Below, one piece after another: positions 45,850 through 56,989 of a stretch of 64,000 nucleotides of DNA. Within the stretch, counting starts at the first letter, position 1. Each line of letters starts with the position of its first letter. The stretch spans positions 701,366 through 765,365 of the forward strand of contig JAWZYV010019936.1 of NCBI GenBank assembly GCA_038373885.1. Direction: 5' to 3'. A program made the translations under genes and the position numbers. The notes under the pieces are model-generated. The model searched no databases and was not told the origin of the DNA. It saw nothing but the letters and a program-made list of their open reading frames with translations. This DNA is from Cheiracanthium punctorium. Its lineage: Eukaryota; Arthropoda; Arachnida; Araneae; Cheiracanthiidae.

Positions 45850-46675
45850 AGTACCATACTTAGTAGTCTGCTATCTCTAGAATATGTCTTGCTTGCCTGG
45901 AAAACGCAGCGCGATTGACGGCTGTGGCTCGAGAGCTCTTTGGGGGGGGGGTCCCTCGTGCCGCGAGATTCCTGGGGTCCTCCGCAGCGCCACTGCGTAA
46001 AGACGTAAGATGAGTGGGAAATAAATAAGCAAATGACTGATTATAAAGTAGTATATCCATTTTTAGGTGTCTATTTGGGCCCCCCTTGTGCACGGGCTCT
46101 CGGTGATTGCCGACCAGCCGACCTGGCCAGTCCGGGCCTGGTCCTGGGCCCCGAGTCCAGCCCTACGCAGTTTTAGTTTTTAATGACTCATACAAACTAA
46201 CCTCGAAAAAAAAAACTGAGAATATATTTTTTATCCCATGACATTTTAGTTAGAATACTTTAGCTACTGTGTGTGTGTGTGTGTGGCAGCTTTAAAATTT
46301 GATATAACATATTGACTGTGCTGACTCGCGTTAGTAGTCCTGCCGTCGCAGAATAGTCCGCAAATGGAAAAATAGATCAGCTGTACTTCTCCCAGAACGA
46401 GTACTCATTATGGATTCGTGTATTCCCAGTGACATTCTCGAGTGTCACTCCATAGCTCCTAAAATCTCTCTTATTTTGTTGGCAACGGACAAAAAGGCTA
46501 TTGGATTAAACTGGCACTTGACGCGGAAACAAGTTGAAATTTCATCATTCTGTGACACATGTAATTTCTCTTTTTTTACATACGAGCAACGGCTTTTAGC
46601 ATGAGTATTGCCACGTACAGAATGCCATCGTACTCTACAGGTTGTGTCTATGTACTAATCGGAGCCCGACATTGC
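45850..46675. other. mixed stretch with a hAT-like end
   Basis: 46076-46175 is GC-rich; its reverse complement holds ggcccggactggccaggtcg, typical of a 'CAGGGCCGGACTGG' hAT terminus. (TG)n lies at 46269-46285. No gene is seen. Confidence 0.5.
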
Positions 46676-47218
46676 GGAGGCCCTATGGCCTAGCTTTTAC
46701 GGGACCCTTTGCGGTCATTTCTTTTTGGTCGTACCACCGATACCAGTATTTCTCCGCAATTTCACACAAAGCGGGAGCGCGAGGGGGGGTGATTTAGCTT
46801 CAAACTCTGTCCTGCACGAAAAGTTTTAACTTTAAGTCACACATTTTTAGCTTTCAATGCAGAAGTGATGCTTCAGAATCCAATGACCTCACGTAAGTGA
46901 ATACTCATGGCGGAATGATTGGGATCAAGGCCGTACCCAGGGGGGGGCATCCAGGGGTCCAGTCCCCCCCCCCCCGAATTTTTTTTCTGGGTACGGCCCT
47001 GTGGGATGTTAAAGACTTTCCTTTTATGTCTGAATATAGTGTAAGATATTCCTTTTGCTCAGCGGAATGTGTTGTCATAACGATCGAGTTATCTATTTTC
47101 ATGACTGTTAAAAATTTAGCTCATAACTGATTTTTAGGAATAGAACTTAAACTATATTAATAAATTTGGGGGGGCCCTAGACCGAGGCCTAGTTGACCTG
47201 TGCGGTCATCGGGGCCTG
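46676..47218 (+). mobile_element. hAT-like element family X, copy 2
   Basis: Shorter relative of 42980-44450, with left border gcggaggccctatggcctag and right border ggggccctagaccgaggcct. It contains a small miniature element (46926-47001). Confidence 0.65.
46926..47001. mobile_element. very small hAT-like miniature
   Basis: 76 bp: caaggccgtacccag at the left, ctgggtacggccctg at the right (inverted), with G-run and C-run interior. The hexamer tgggat is found just outside each end but in slightly different register, so the target duplication is uncertain. Confidence 0.8.
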
Positions 47219-47652
47219 TGTGCTATTTTAGCCATGTACAATACCGTGTAGTAGACTTTCGGAATTTAAAATTGGCAAAAGAATTGTGACTATTACGCGA
47301 GTCAACTTGGTTTGATAAACCGTTATCATGAAACTATAATTAAATTTAATAATTCATAAAACTTTAATACCATTGCGTGAGTTGTGTGAACGTGTGTGCC
47401 TATTATCCGTATCCTTTCTTCCTGCCAGGGCCGCCGAGAAAGAGAGACACAATAGGGGCCATTGGCCCGGGCTTTAGAGGGGCGTAGGGGTTGTAACTAA
47501 ATGAAATTTTTAGAATGTATAAGGTTTTGTTTTAAATAAGTGACATGTAACCACGACCCGGCATCCTAAAGTTTACCTCTGTTAGTATGAAACGGAGTAC
47601 ATTCATAGGGTACTTAACTCTTTGTCATTTTTAAGTAACATCATTTTGTATA
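47219..47652. other. stretch with a possible hAT left end
   Basis: cagggccgccgagaaagaga at 47426 resembles a hAT-type left terminus; no partner end was found. Confidence 0.4.
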
Positions 47653-48706
47653 TACCGGGTGATTCAAAATAGATATTAAGGCGATTATTTTTTAAACCGT
47701 AAGGGATCGAAACATACTTCCAATTAGAAAAGTTCGTCCAATTAAGAGTAGCTTTCAGATAGGGCATTTTTTTTACTGGGAGTTGTATACCTATTAAAAT
47801 ACGAAATTTAATTTTTATACGGTCCCTCCTTTCCTACCCTTTATAGTTAGAAGAATGTGGCTCTTTGCCTAAGAAAATTGATAAAACAAATCCCGTGTCT
47901 CTAAGTGAAATAGTTAGCGAGAAAATTAATGTTAAAATGGATGACTTACACCAATTTACCTACTGTGTTGGTTTCGATTTTCAGGCGAAAAAAATCTTTA
48001 CTTTAGGGGACCCACTATGAGTTGATAAAAGTTAAATAATGATCCCATTGTTTTGAGAGGTAATTAAACACGTTCAAATGTGTAAAATGAACAAGTACCG
48101 TTTTACCTAAAAGGATCGGTACTGCTTTATGAATTGAGCGATAATTGAGTCTTTTAAGGGGCCATCCACTCATTACGTAACGTTTCTAGAGAAGGAATTT
48201 TAAAATATAAAATAGAATGACAAAATAATGGTGTAGGTTACGATGGTGTGGCCACTTTCACTTGAAACTGCCAAACATGCGTTATAGGAAAATTCTAGCT
48301 AAATTAGGATTTGAGGAGTCAACTGTGTCTATCGAGTGACTATTAACATTAATGAACGTCTTTTGAAAAGTAAGTACATTTTTCTCACTTTGGAGACATC
48401 CCTTATTGCTTGGCGACCCATGCCAAAATTTTCAAATGATCTATATCGGAAACTATTCCACGTAGACACGAGATTTGTTTTATCAATTTTCTTAGGCAAA
48501 GAGCAACCTTCTTCTAAATATAAAGGGTAGGAAAGGAGGGACCGTATAAAAAATTTCGTATTTCAATATGTATACAACCCTCAGTAAAAAAATGCCGTAT
48601 CTCAAACTTATTCTTAATTGGACGAACTTATCTAATTGGAAGTATGTTTCGATCCCTTACGGTTTAAAAAATAATCGCCTTAAGATCTATTTTGAATCAC
48701 CCAGTA
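47653..48706. mobile_element. mariner-type element with long terminal inverted repeats
   Basis: TA-flanked (47651-47652, 48707-48708). Ends taccgggtgattcaaaatag and tactgggtgattcaaaatag are inverted, and the inverted similarity runs about 280 bp inward (including 'gatcgaaacatacttccaat', 'ggtccctcctttcctaccct' and 'aagaaaattgataaaacaaa' blocks). The interior of ~450 bp has no transposase. The long-TIR, no-ORF layout suggests a foldback-style non-autonomous element mobilised by a mariner transposase. Confidence 0.92.
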
Positions 48707-48858
48707 TAGTGTGGACTTATGAAAGTAGTTACCATAATGATTCTCGCTGTTTGCAGATTAAATGACATTCTGAAAATAATACGGGCCGTTTTAATGCAGC
48801 ACACGGATGGGGTAAAAAACCGAGGGACTGTACTGTTGAGAAGGTATTTTATAATCTG

Positions 48859-49695
48859 TAGGGATGCAACGGATATCGGGCAAACATACTACATCCGGCC
48901 TATTCGCCCAATATGCCTGATCATTGGCGGTAGCCGGATATTACAAATATCCGGCAGTCCATCCGGCCTAAAATTATATACTGAGAAATAACAAATAAAC
49001 ATAATAAATGAATAAATTAAAAAAAAAAACTGCAATAATAATAGAGAAAAAAACGTTTTGTGAACATATTTTGTTTTCAATGCTGTTTTGAATGAATTTT
49101 TATCCTATATAAAAAAAAAGGGGTGGGGGGGGGGAATGAAGCACTCCTATCCTTTTTTAAGATTGGAGTCAATTATTACTGGAAGAAATGATTGTACAAA
49201 AACACTGTTTCTTAATCTTCGTAAGACTTCGGTTACTTTTTTTTCTACCGTAAGTTGACCCTGCTTATGAGAATAGCGTACTAGCTGTAGTACTGTTCGC
49301 TGGTGAGAAAATGTCCCCACCCCCAATTTTAATAAAGTAAGGAAATTGGTTACATTGATTTTCCAGCAGTTGAATGGAGATGTCTTTCTTTTAAGATGTT
49401 TATTTAACTTCTGAGGGAGAGGACATCCATGACATTGTTATTTGTATGGCTTAAATAGCAGTCAAACGGGTATTCAATTCATGGAAACAATCCCAAAAGG
49501 ATTTCTGATTTTTGAATTAAATGATTTGAAACTAATGAGAAAATTTAAAGAAAAAAGTAATAGCTCAATTATCTAAGAAAACTAATGAAAATAAAACAAA
49601 ACATAAAACATATTGCCTTCGGATAACCGGATATCCGGCTGAAAGTTTGGCCGGATATTCGGTATCCAGCCAAATTGATATCCGTTGCATCACTA
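48859..49695. mobile_element. hAT-like non-autonomous element
   Basis: The left end tagggatgcaacggatatcg and right end reverse complement tagtgatgcaacggatatca are inverted; subterminal regions are rich in ccggatat motifs on both sides. Flanking 8-mers ataatctg and gtaatcga share a central taatc, compatible with a decayed 8-bp duplication. The interior is AT-rich, with a poly-G patch at 49123-49134. Confidence 0.8.
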
Positions 49696-50107
49696 GTAAT
49701 CGATGCGCTTGGCATATTTTAATTTCAACGAGGTTGAAAAATGTTTTAAATTCGGATTGCTTGTCTGTACTAACTCGTGTCACTCAGCATGGGTGTCGTC
49801 AGCATAGGGCAAGAGGGGGGAGCACTTGCCCCTCCCAGCATATCTGCACTCCGTTTTCCCTACTTTTTTGTTTTTTCTATCAGGGTATCCCTACGTTGAA
49901 TGAACCTTGGCCGACCCCTGAAAAATATTCTGCCGATGCCCGTGTCCATCATATGTTTCACTTCCTGATTTTGATTATTCAGCCGGGAGGGATGTTACTG
50001 TCTCCACGCTTTCTGTCCGCGGAATTCTAGTTTCTCACGGTAACAGTGGCCACTCTTCTAACTGGATAATTTATTGCATGCGTCTAGGATCACTATGGAC
50101 AACACAT
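49696..50107. other. stretch with nothing recognised
   Basis: A 127-codon frame at 49647-50030 crosses the element border and shows no domain. Confidence 0.45.
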
Positions 50108-50132
50108 CACTTCCTTGCATGTCTATTCAACC

Positions 50133-50279
50133 CAAGGGCGGATTAAAAGGGGGGCGACTGCCCCCCTTTTAATCCCAGAGAAAAAAGAAATCAATGAAAA
50201 GATCCTATTTTACTTCCATAAAATGGATGTATAGGTCATTCTTCTAACTAACCCCCCCCCCCCCCTCTGATCGCCACTG
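50133..50279. mobile_element. hAT-type miniature with near-perfect 8-bp target duplication
   Basis: 147 bp; ends caagggcggat and atcgccactg (inverse cagtggcgat). Flanks attcaacc (50125-50132) and attcaatc (50280-50287) match 7 of 8. The paralogous site at 18070-18085 (cgtctattagataaaaaata) lacks the insert and shows the pre-insertion state. Confidence 0.93.
50140..50175. repeat. perfect 15-bp hairpin in the miniature element
   Basis: ggattaaaagggggg, a 6-nt loop (cgactg), then ccccccttttaatcc: a perfect inverted repeat. It may be a subterminal foldback of the element. Confidence 0.95.
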
Positions 50280-51163
50280 ATTCAATCAAAAATATTTTTG
50301 GCGCGCTTGGTCTAAACTTATTTTCTTTGAAAGAGATACAATACCGCAGTAATACTAATATTCATCGATATCTAGCCAAATATTTCCGAAATCGCCAAGC
50401 TGGGTTCCATAGGAAAGATTTGCTCCTGACACTTAATTGGGCGATATTTCGCCAAAAGCCGACAAGCTTGAGATAGTGTTGAGATTTTGGGGATAGCCAG
50501 GCATTGACCACAGACTTTCAATGAATGGAATGCATCCATACACCTTAATGTAAAGTCATTTGTCTGACCCTGACAATAAACGACCCAGTTGATCGCAAAC
50601 AGAGATGCACAATTAGACGTTACAGTAGTTCTAAGTTCTAAGTACAAAATTTCGATATTCTACGCATAAAATTTTTAGTTACGCGAAATACGAATTTATT
50701 TTTGACGCCCAATTGGGCCACATTCATGGCAAAACTCGCCTAGGTCGATGACACGTGGCGAGATTTCGAGCATGGACCCAACCATGATGGACTATTGACG
50801 TAATATATTGAAGATGTCCATAGACATTCATGCATTGAAATTCTTTTGGGTGGTCCTGCCAATAAACTGGCAGATAATCCTGTAGATTGGAACCCAAATG
50901 AGAGTTTAACACACACAGACGTACACCCAAAGTCGCCAGGCTTCGCGACTTTTGCCGTAATTCTTGAGGGAGGCACGTGTCTGTGGTCGGACTATTACCT
51001 AACTTATAGGGTAGGACGGTACTGTGCCCGAAATGGATGAATGTCTCTAAAATTGTATGCCATAGACCGCAATGTGTTGAAATGTTTTTGAGTGTTCCTG
51101 TAGCGGAACTAAAAGTGGCAAGGACACTTTTTTCGATGGAGGGATTCATTTTGTAACCCTTAA

Positions 51164-51665
51164 CTATTTAACGCACAGTGTGTCCGCTCCGGGAACGCCA
51201 AACTCTGACGTTTTGACTGTTGCCAGTCACGAAGAATAAATTTGATTTCTATAAAAATAGTTGCGGGTGACATCGCTCCACGACAATCTTTTACTTTTTA
51301 GCACGTCATTTCCCGTAAAAAAATTGTCGCGATTCTTTTTAACTGCACTGACATCTGCCGAAAGATGGAGGAACGCGAGAACAGCTGGATAGATGGCCCA
51401 ATGCTGAAAAAAGTGCAGGCGTTGCCATCGCTCGACTTAACTACCAGCAAGATGGCGGACGATCGAAACGTTCATCGTGTGCCACAGATCTAGAGACCCT
51501 TTTTTTGACGCAGCTGGCTGTGCGCACAGCCAGCTGAACGTTTCGATCGTTCATCGATGCACGCGATGAACGTTTCGATCGTCCGCCATCTTGCTGGTAG
51601 TTAAGTCGAGCGATGGCAACGGCTTCCCTTTTTTCAGCATTGGGAAAGGATTGCGCATCAAAGGG
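51164..51665. mobile_element. piggyBac-like miniature, palindromic
   Basis: Flanked by TTAA (51160-51163 and 51666-51669). The left end ctatttaacgcacagtg and right end reverse complement ccctttgatgcgcaatcc are related. The left 300 bp match the start of the element at 55259 (e.g. ttgactgttgccagtcacga, gaacagctggatagatggcc). A large inner inverted repeat (51397-51482 with 51559-51644) makes most of the right half a reverse copy of the left. There is no coding. Confidence 0.88.
51397..51644. repeat. large inverted repeat around a 26-bp perfect palindrome
   Basis: Arms 51397-51482 and 51559-51644 are inverted with few mismatches. Between them lies a perfect 26-bp palindrome at 51511-51536 (half-site cagctggctgtgc) and a third partial copy of 'cgtttcgatcgttcatcg'. 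Confidence 0.92.
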
Positions 51666-51669
51666 TTAA

Positions 51670-52329
51670 GTAACGCAGTAGGAGACAAAATATGCAAAAA
51701 ATAATTTTAAATATGCCTGGATCTCAATTCGGTCTGTGAAAGGTTAACCGACTTAACAAAAGGAAGTTGGTTACCTATCAAAGTTATCCAATTTACCCAT
51801 TCGTCGGAATCTTGTTTTATTTATTTATTTATTTTTATATGTATGTCCAGCGATCCTTTTTTACCTCGGCGACCGATTTCAATAATCCTTTCTTTATTCG
51901 GAAGGGGCTACTGTTGAATGCGGTCGCCTGTTCATTGCGTCGAGTTCGGATGACATTTCCAATAACATACAAATTAGAAAATAATAAAAGTAAATCGTGC
52001 CTAGCGCATGGATTATGAACACTTTACAACGCAACTGCATGTTTTCACCAAATTTTTCGATATACTAACTTAGGGGGGGGGTTCCCTGGGCGCAGGACTT
52101 TTTTAAGGGTGTTAGAAGCACATTCACGTTAAAACGGGTGAAAATCTCCCAAAACTTCAGACCATTCAATCGACAGCGGCAAGGTAGGCCGAAACTCGAG
52201 ACGTTTACCTTAAAAAAAGCGGTTTATCACTTAATTTAATTTTGAGAGACCCTCTAAACGAACTTTAGTTAAAACATGGAAATGAATTTTAAAGAATGAA
52301 CAGTTATAAATGTTTATAGGCTTATTGTA
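51670..52329. other. stretch with nothing recognised
   Basis: G run at 52072-52080. No gene or element ends were identified. Confidence 0.45.
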
Positions 52330-52620
52330 TTGTATTTGAAATGCATGAATCTCGGTGCAATGCCACAGTCAATCATGTATTAAAATACTTTTGAGTACTC
52401 CTGTAGAAGAACTATAAATGATAGACGCACTCTTTTGGACGAACAGTTTTTTATCTTCTAGTCCTTAATAGCATATATCCCTTTTATTTAGTTTTAAATA
52501 CCCGAAGATCTCTTAAAGCCGCTTGAAAGAACGACTGCATAGAGTGTCATGTATAAGAATTCTTTGGAGTGCTCCTGTGAAATATCTATGATTGCTGTAT
52601 ACGCAGTTTTCAATAGGGTA
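52330..52620 (+). repeat. monomer-built repeat fragment
   Basis: Carries two diverged cores: 'catgtattaaaatacttttgagtactcctgtagaagaactataaatgat' and 'gtcatgtataagaattctttggagtgctcctgtgaa'. It probably continues the array interrupted at 51160. It is followed by a hAT-like left end cagtggcgcacccagga at 52631. Confidence 0.7.
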
Positions 52621-52630
52621 CTGGGTACCA

Positions 52631-53440
52631 GTGGCGCACCCAGGATTTTAGTTCAGGGGATGTAACGTTTCAAATATTGCTGAACTCTGTTATAGAAACC
52701 ACGATTACAGTTATAACTTTCTTGTAACGTCAAAATATTCTGTACCACTTTCCTACAGAACACAAGCCCACTATCAGTGTAAGTTATAGATTCATAAATA
52801 ATTCTCATCTATTCAGTGGTGTCGTAAACGAGTTTAACTATACGCTGACTGTAAGTGTTTATTTAAAAACTAACGTCTCTTGATTAAAAAAAAAATATTT
52901 AAAAATTATTGGAAGACAATTTTCAAAAATGAAATATTTTAATTCCTTTGTAACAATTTTCAACTTTTAAAGCTTTTCGCATCATTCAATGATGCAAAAA
53001 CATGATCACGATTTTTTGAATGCCGCAATGATGATGCAGAGACTCTACTGAATATCCAAAAGTCTATTACGAATATCCAAAACGGTATTTTAAAAGTAGC
53101 ATCTGCTCATTTAAAACAAAAGAAAATGACAGATAATTTATCTCAATAAAATTGTAATAAAGAATTTTCTCCGTCTTTTATTTAACTTAAATTTTAAAAA
53201 ATCAGACTTTTTTGAAACGCATATACAGTGAAATTATGAGCCCACTTTCTTTTTTAGGTCCCGTGAGAGTACGTTATAACCGGTATCTTCTGTATTGGGC
53301 GAGAAATAGCCAAACCCTACTGTTTTACAATGGGCATCCTTTTCCGATTGGGTAAAGTCGTTCTTTTTTTTTTTTTTAATCATACTTGTTTAAAGAATGT
53401 CCTTAATGTGAATGTGTACTTAAAAATAAATAATTTGCAG
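52631..53440. other. stretch starting with a hAT-like left end
   Basis: cagtggcgcacccagga at 52631 is a typical hAT-type terminus; the matching right end was not found. The rest is AT-rich with poly-T at about 53364-53378. Confidence 0.45.
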
Positions 53441-53520
53441 GTGGCCCGCAAAGGAGCGAGATCCCCTGAACAACCGGACACGAGCATGGAGCAGCTGTCC
53501 ATTTCTGCAGCAAAATCCTG
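53441..53520 (+). other. weak candidate exon
   Basis: 80 GC-rich bases bounded by taatttgcag on the left and gtgagg on the right. Two plus frames and one minus frame are open across it; one reads VARKGARSPEQPDTSMEQLS. The polypyrimidine tract is weak and no family is recognised. Low confidence. Confidence 0.18.
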
Positions 53521-53548
53521 GTGAGGGGTGAGTCCACTCCCTCTCGTT

Positions 53549-54015
53549 ACTCCGATGTCCACAGTGTCCACCGGCGACTCAAAAGGCGACTTTTGCAACT
53601 CGTTTAAAGATTTGGTGACTTTTTGATTCAAAAAAGAAACGTCGTTTCCGTGCTACTTTCGAGTTTTAGGGCGACTCGTTCGAAAATCGGATTTCGGTTT
53701 TAGCAAACTTCGTTTTTCGTTTCAAAGTTGCTGTGGCTTGAACACTCCCATCTGTTTTTTGAATCGGGTTATAAAAATCAATGTATGATAGGCTCTGTTA
53801 TGCAACGCATGTTTTTAAATTTGTAATTTTAATAATTCCTTCTTAAATGAAGCTAAAAGACGCGCGTTTACTTCTTAACTTATAAAATCCTGCTATTTTG
53901 TCAGCTAAAATGAAGAAAAGGGTTACTGACCGGGCGACTTTTTTTATGTCGGTCAGGCCACTCACGATGACCCCTTTCGCCTCCTGACGTGGGTGGACAC
54001 CTGGATATCGGAGGT
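53549..54015. mobile_element. TIR element of uncertain superfamily
   Basis: The left end actccgatgtccacagtgtccacc is inverse-related to the right end, whose reverse complement begins acctccgatatccaggtgtc. The inner parts share a 'gcgac/ggcga' theme. About 465 bp, non-coding. Confidence 0.6.
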
Positions 54016-55254
54016 CACGTGGCCTTAAAGGCAGGGGGGATTTCTTGACTTCTATGTCCCTGTTCTATAAAGGGACATAGGTTGTTTTTTTCTGTTGCCA
54101 AAAATAATTATGCTTGTACGTACCTAGGTATGTGGGTTATGTATATAATATTTTAACTTTATATTTTGCCCTAACAATACACTGGGTCCTTCAGTTTCCG
54201 TACTGCAACCTAACCAGCTTTAAAAAATGAATGTTATAGTCTTCTGATAATGGCGTTCATTCTCCATTTTTTAGTGTTTGGATATTTTTCGCTCTCTAAT
54301 TGGGCGAGGATAAAGATGTGGGTTATTTTGTTCTTCGTGGTGGCACTCATGGATCACGCCATCGGAGAATGGCCCTAAATGTTTTATATTCTGAACGTAA
54401 ATAGTTGGGAAGATGAGCTCAATAAATGTTCCAATGATATCCACGGGTCGTCAGTACGAGAACTTTTAGTACACTATAATAAAATGGAGTGCCATGTGTC
54501 ATATTGGCACTTCATGAAGGGATATTTGGGCCGAAGTACTCGCAACTATTATTCGTAAAAAGTATATAGAGAGAATCAAAGATAGATTTGTCAGATAAAA
54601 TAAAGGGAGTAATAAAGTTAGTTACGTATTTATCTTCCATGCAAATTGAAAGAAATGAGAAGTATCGGCAAGTTGTTCTCAAAATGTTGGGTTGGGAGAA
54701 GTGGCCGATTTATATTGGCGGAGAGAGAATGGTTGGAAAGTATATGTATTATGAATGTATGTTACTGGACAGCTCCCATCGTTTTTTTTTTTGTTTGTTT
54801 ATTTGTTCGTAATCGAAGTCGGTATCTTGGGAAATATCTCTTGTCCTTGGCTAGCACTTCACCGGATCTCGAAAATAAGTTTAAGCGTAAAAATATTTTA
54901 TCTCGTTTAGGTGTTGTGGTGGATAACGAACGATTCTGTCACACCTTGGGTGTTGAAGTATCCGTCCCTTCATTGGGGTTAACATAGGCCGCCTACTAGG
55001 TGTCCCCATAATGAAATGGCTAGTACTGAGGGCCTTATGTCTGATGGGCGAGTGCCCACCCCCACATGTTACTTTTTTATTGCCCATTTCTCCTTGTTTC
55101 CTTTACAGATGGTAGCTCTTCAATTGTACGATGTCATCTCGCAGTAAATTTTCGTATTTATGGATTATGAAGTCTTTATTCCGCGAGAGAAGTACCACTG
55201 CTCTGCGAGAGCCCCTATCATCCTCTGACTTTTCATTCTTCTTTCAAATTCTCT
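54016..55254. other. AT-rich stretch, no supported gene
   Basis: Open frames at 54588-54812 and 54646-54987 overlap in different frames with no domain. 54995-55075 resembles 63410-63470 in a few words ('gtgtcc..at.ataaaatgg'). Confidence 0.45.
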
Positions 55255-55258
55255 TTAA

Positions 55259-56487
55259 CCCTTTAACGCGCAGTGTTCCCTCTCTGGGAACACCCAACTC
55301 GGATGTTTTGACTGTTGCCAGTCACGAAGAATAGATTGGATTTCTATAAAAAGAGTGGCGGGTGACAGAGCTCCACGAGAATCCTCTACTTTTGAGCACG
55401 TCCTTTCCCGTTAAAAAAGGGACACGGTTATTTTTAACAGCACTGATATCTGCCGAAAAATGGAAGAATGCGAGAACAGCTGGATAGATGGCCCCATGCT
55501 GAAAAAAGGGCAGCCGTTGCCATTGCGCGACTTAACGACCAGCAAGATGGCGGGCAATAGAATGTGATTGCGGTTGGCTGGAATCTGCCACGAATTAGGA
55601 AAGCAGAAATTGTGTGAAGTATATGAGTCGGTTTCTTTATTTTTTTTCCGCATAATTTTCTGTTGATACAATGTTTCTGTTAATAGTGGTCAGTGGTATT
55701 TGAGTCAAGTACAGAACAATGCCGGTTCCAAGCAAAAAGCTTTCGTTTCGCTTTTTTTTCTGAATTCATTTGAATTTACAACATGTCGATCTTCTATAGT
55801 ATAAAACCTATAATATATATTGCCTGTGGGGGAACTCTTGTTCCCCTTTATTAGCATAATCCTCGTCGCCGCAGTTGTCATTTCAGAAATTGTATCGCTG
55901 TTTGTTGTGCAAGTTTTTTTTATAGAATCGCTTGGCACTTCGGTATACATAACGTTTCATTTGACAAATGGCAAAATCTCTTTGGGTTTCGAAGGGTTAG
56001 GTAGGTGGCCTTTTCTGACTGCCCATTGCTTGCATGTATTCACCGATCGGCACCTTTTTGAATAGCAGATGGAAAATAGATGATGTAAACGTGTTTAATC
56101 TATTGCTTTCTTTATATGTTTATAATAAATGTATATATGAGTATTTAAAAATGGATTGCCTTACATTCGAGCGCTGTATGTATAAAATGTAATATTACTT
56201 TAATTCAATTTTTCTTCGTATTTCCATCTGTTTGCATGACTTTCTCCAGTCAATTCTAGATAAATATCGGACATCAGCCCGTGCACAAGTAATTATTTCT
56301 TTTTAAAAAAAATTATGTTTGAAAAGTGAAAATTTTCCATCCCACTTGGTTAAAGTATTTTGTGGAGCTGAGATGGAACGCTCGCGAAGGAAGGAAAATT
56401 AAAAAAAAAACGTTTAAAATTTTTGCTGCTGATTGCGAAAATGCAAAAATTGGAGCGTCCCGAAAAAGGGGCGTTAGGCATCATGGG
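55259..56487. mobile_element. piggyBac-like element without recognised transposase
   Basis: TTAA flanks at 55255-55258 and 56488-56491. The left end is ccctttaacgcgcagtgttc; the right-end reverse complement is cccatgatgcctaacgcccc. The left 300 bp are homologous to the palindromic element at 51164. Frames at 55705-55950 (-) and 55820-56065 (+) overlap antisense; neither shows the piggyBac DDD core or C-terminal Cys-rich motif. Confidence 0.75.
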
Positions 56488-56491
56488 TTAA

Positions 56492-56989
56492 TCATTATTA
56501 AATGAGTCTTTTATTTAGTTCGTTTATATCTATTGTTACACTTAACTGCACTTATTAGTTAGTGATAGCTTAGATGTGTAATAATGTGTAAGGTAAATAA
56601 TTAGAACGTATTTAATTTTTATATTTAAGTAGAATACTAAATATCATGTCTTCTACTCAATACTTAACAGTACTCCTATGTTTGTTTACCATTTTGTTAG
56701 TTAATTTTTAGAAATAGGTTATTTTGAGTGCTTTGTTTAGTTTTATACATCGCTCGTTTGGACGAAAACTCGAAATCCCAAACCCATGTTTCTCTTGTTT
56801 GTTCCTTTATAACAACCTTACAAAAGTGATCTGTTTTATGTGGAAGACTTATAGTAACATGTGGATTTAAATCTGAAGTTTCTAAATGAAAACGTAAAAT
56901 TTCTATTTTAAAGTTCGTGACATTCAGATATTCTCTCAAAATGTTTTCTTTTTTTAAAGTTGTAACGGTTTTCTTTCAAACGAGTGACG
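56492..56989. other. AT-rich stretch, nothing recognised
   Basis: The 80-codon minus frame at 56697-56939 has no recognised domain. Confidence 0.45.

Larger units (their letters stand above)
50108..51160 (+). repeat. monomer-built repeat, copy with inserted hAT miniature
   Basis: A paralogue of 18058-19094: it begins cacttccttgcatgtctatt, then the 'gcgatatttcgccaaaagcc' unit, a 'ggcgagatttcgagcatggacc' unit, the core 'attgaaattcttttgggtggtcctgccaa' and the self-complementary 'aaagtcgccaggcttcgcgactttt' stretch at 50930. It continues past the point where the 18-kb copy is cut, through 'cgcaatgtgttgaaatgttt' and 'gtgttcctgtag' to 'ttcattttgtaaccct'. It is then cut by a piggyBac-like element at TTAA. 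Confidence 0.85.

Noticed and set aside
53441..53520. coding exon with firm assignment
   Set aside because: Splice-like borders exist, but the pyrimidine tract is weak and three frames are open, so it is kept only as a weak candidate.
55705..56065. piggyBac transposase in the element at 55259
   Set aside because: The two overlapping antisense frames show neither the DDD core nor the C-terminal Cys-rich motif.
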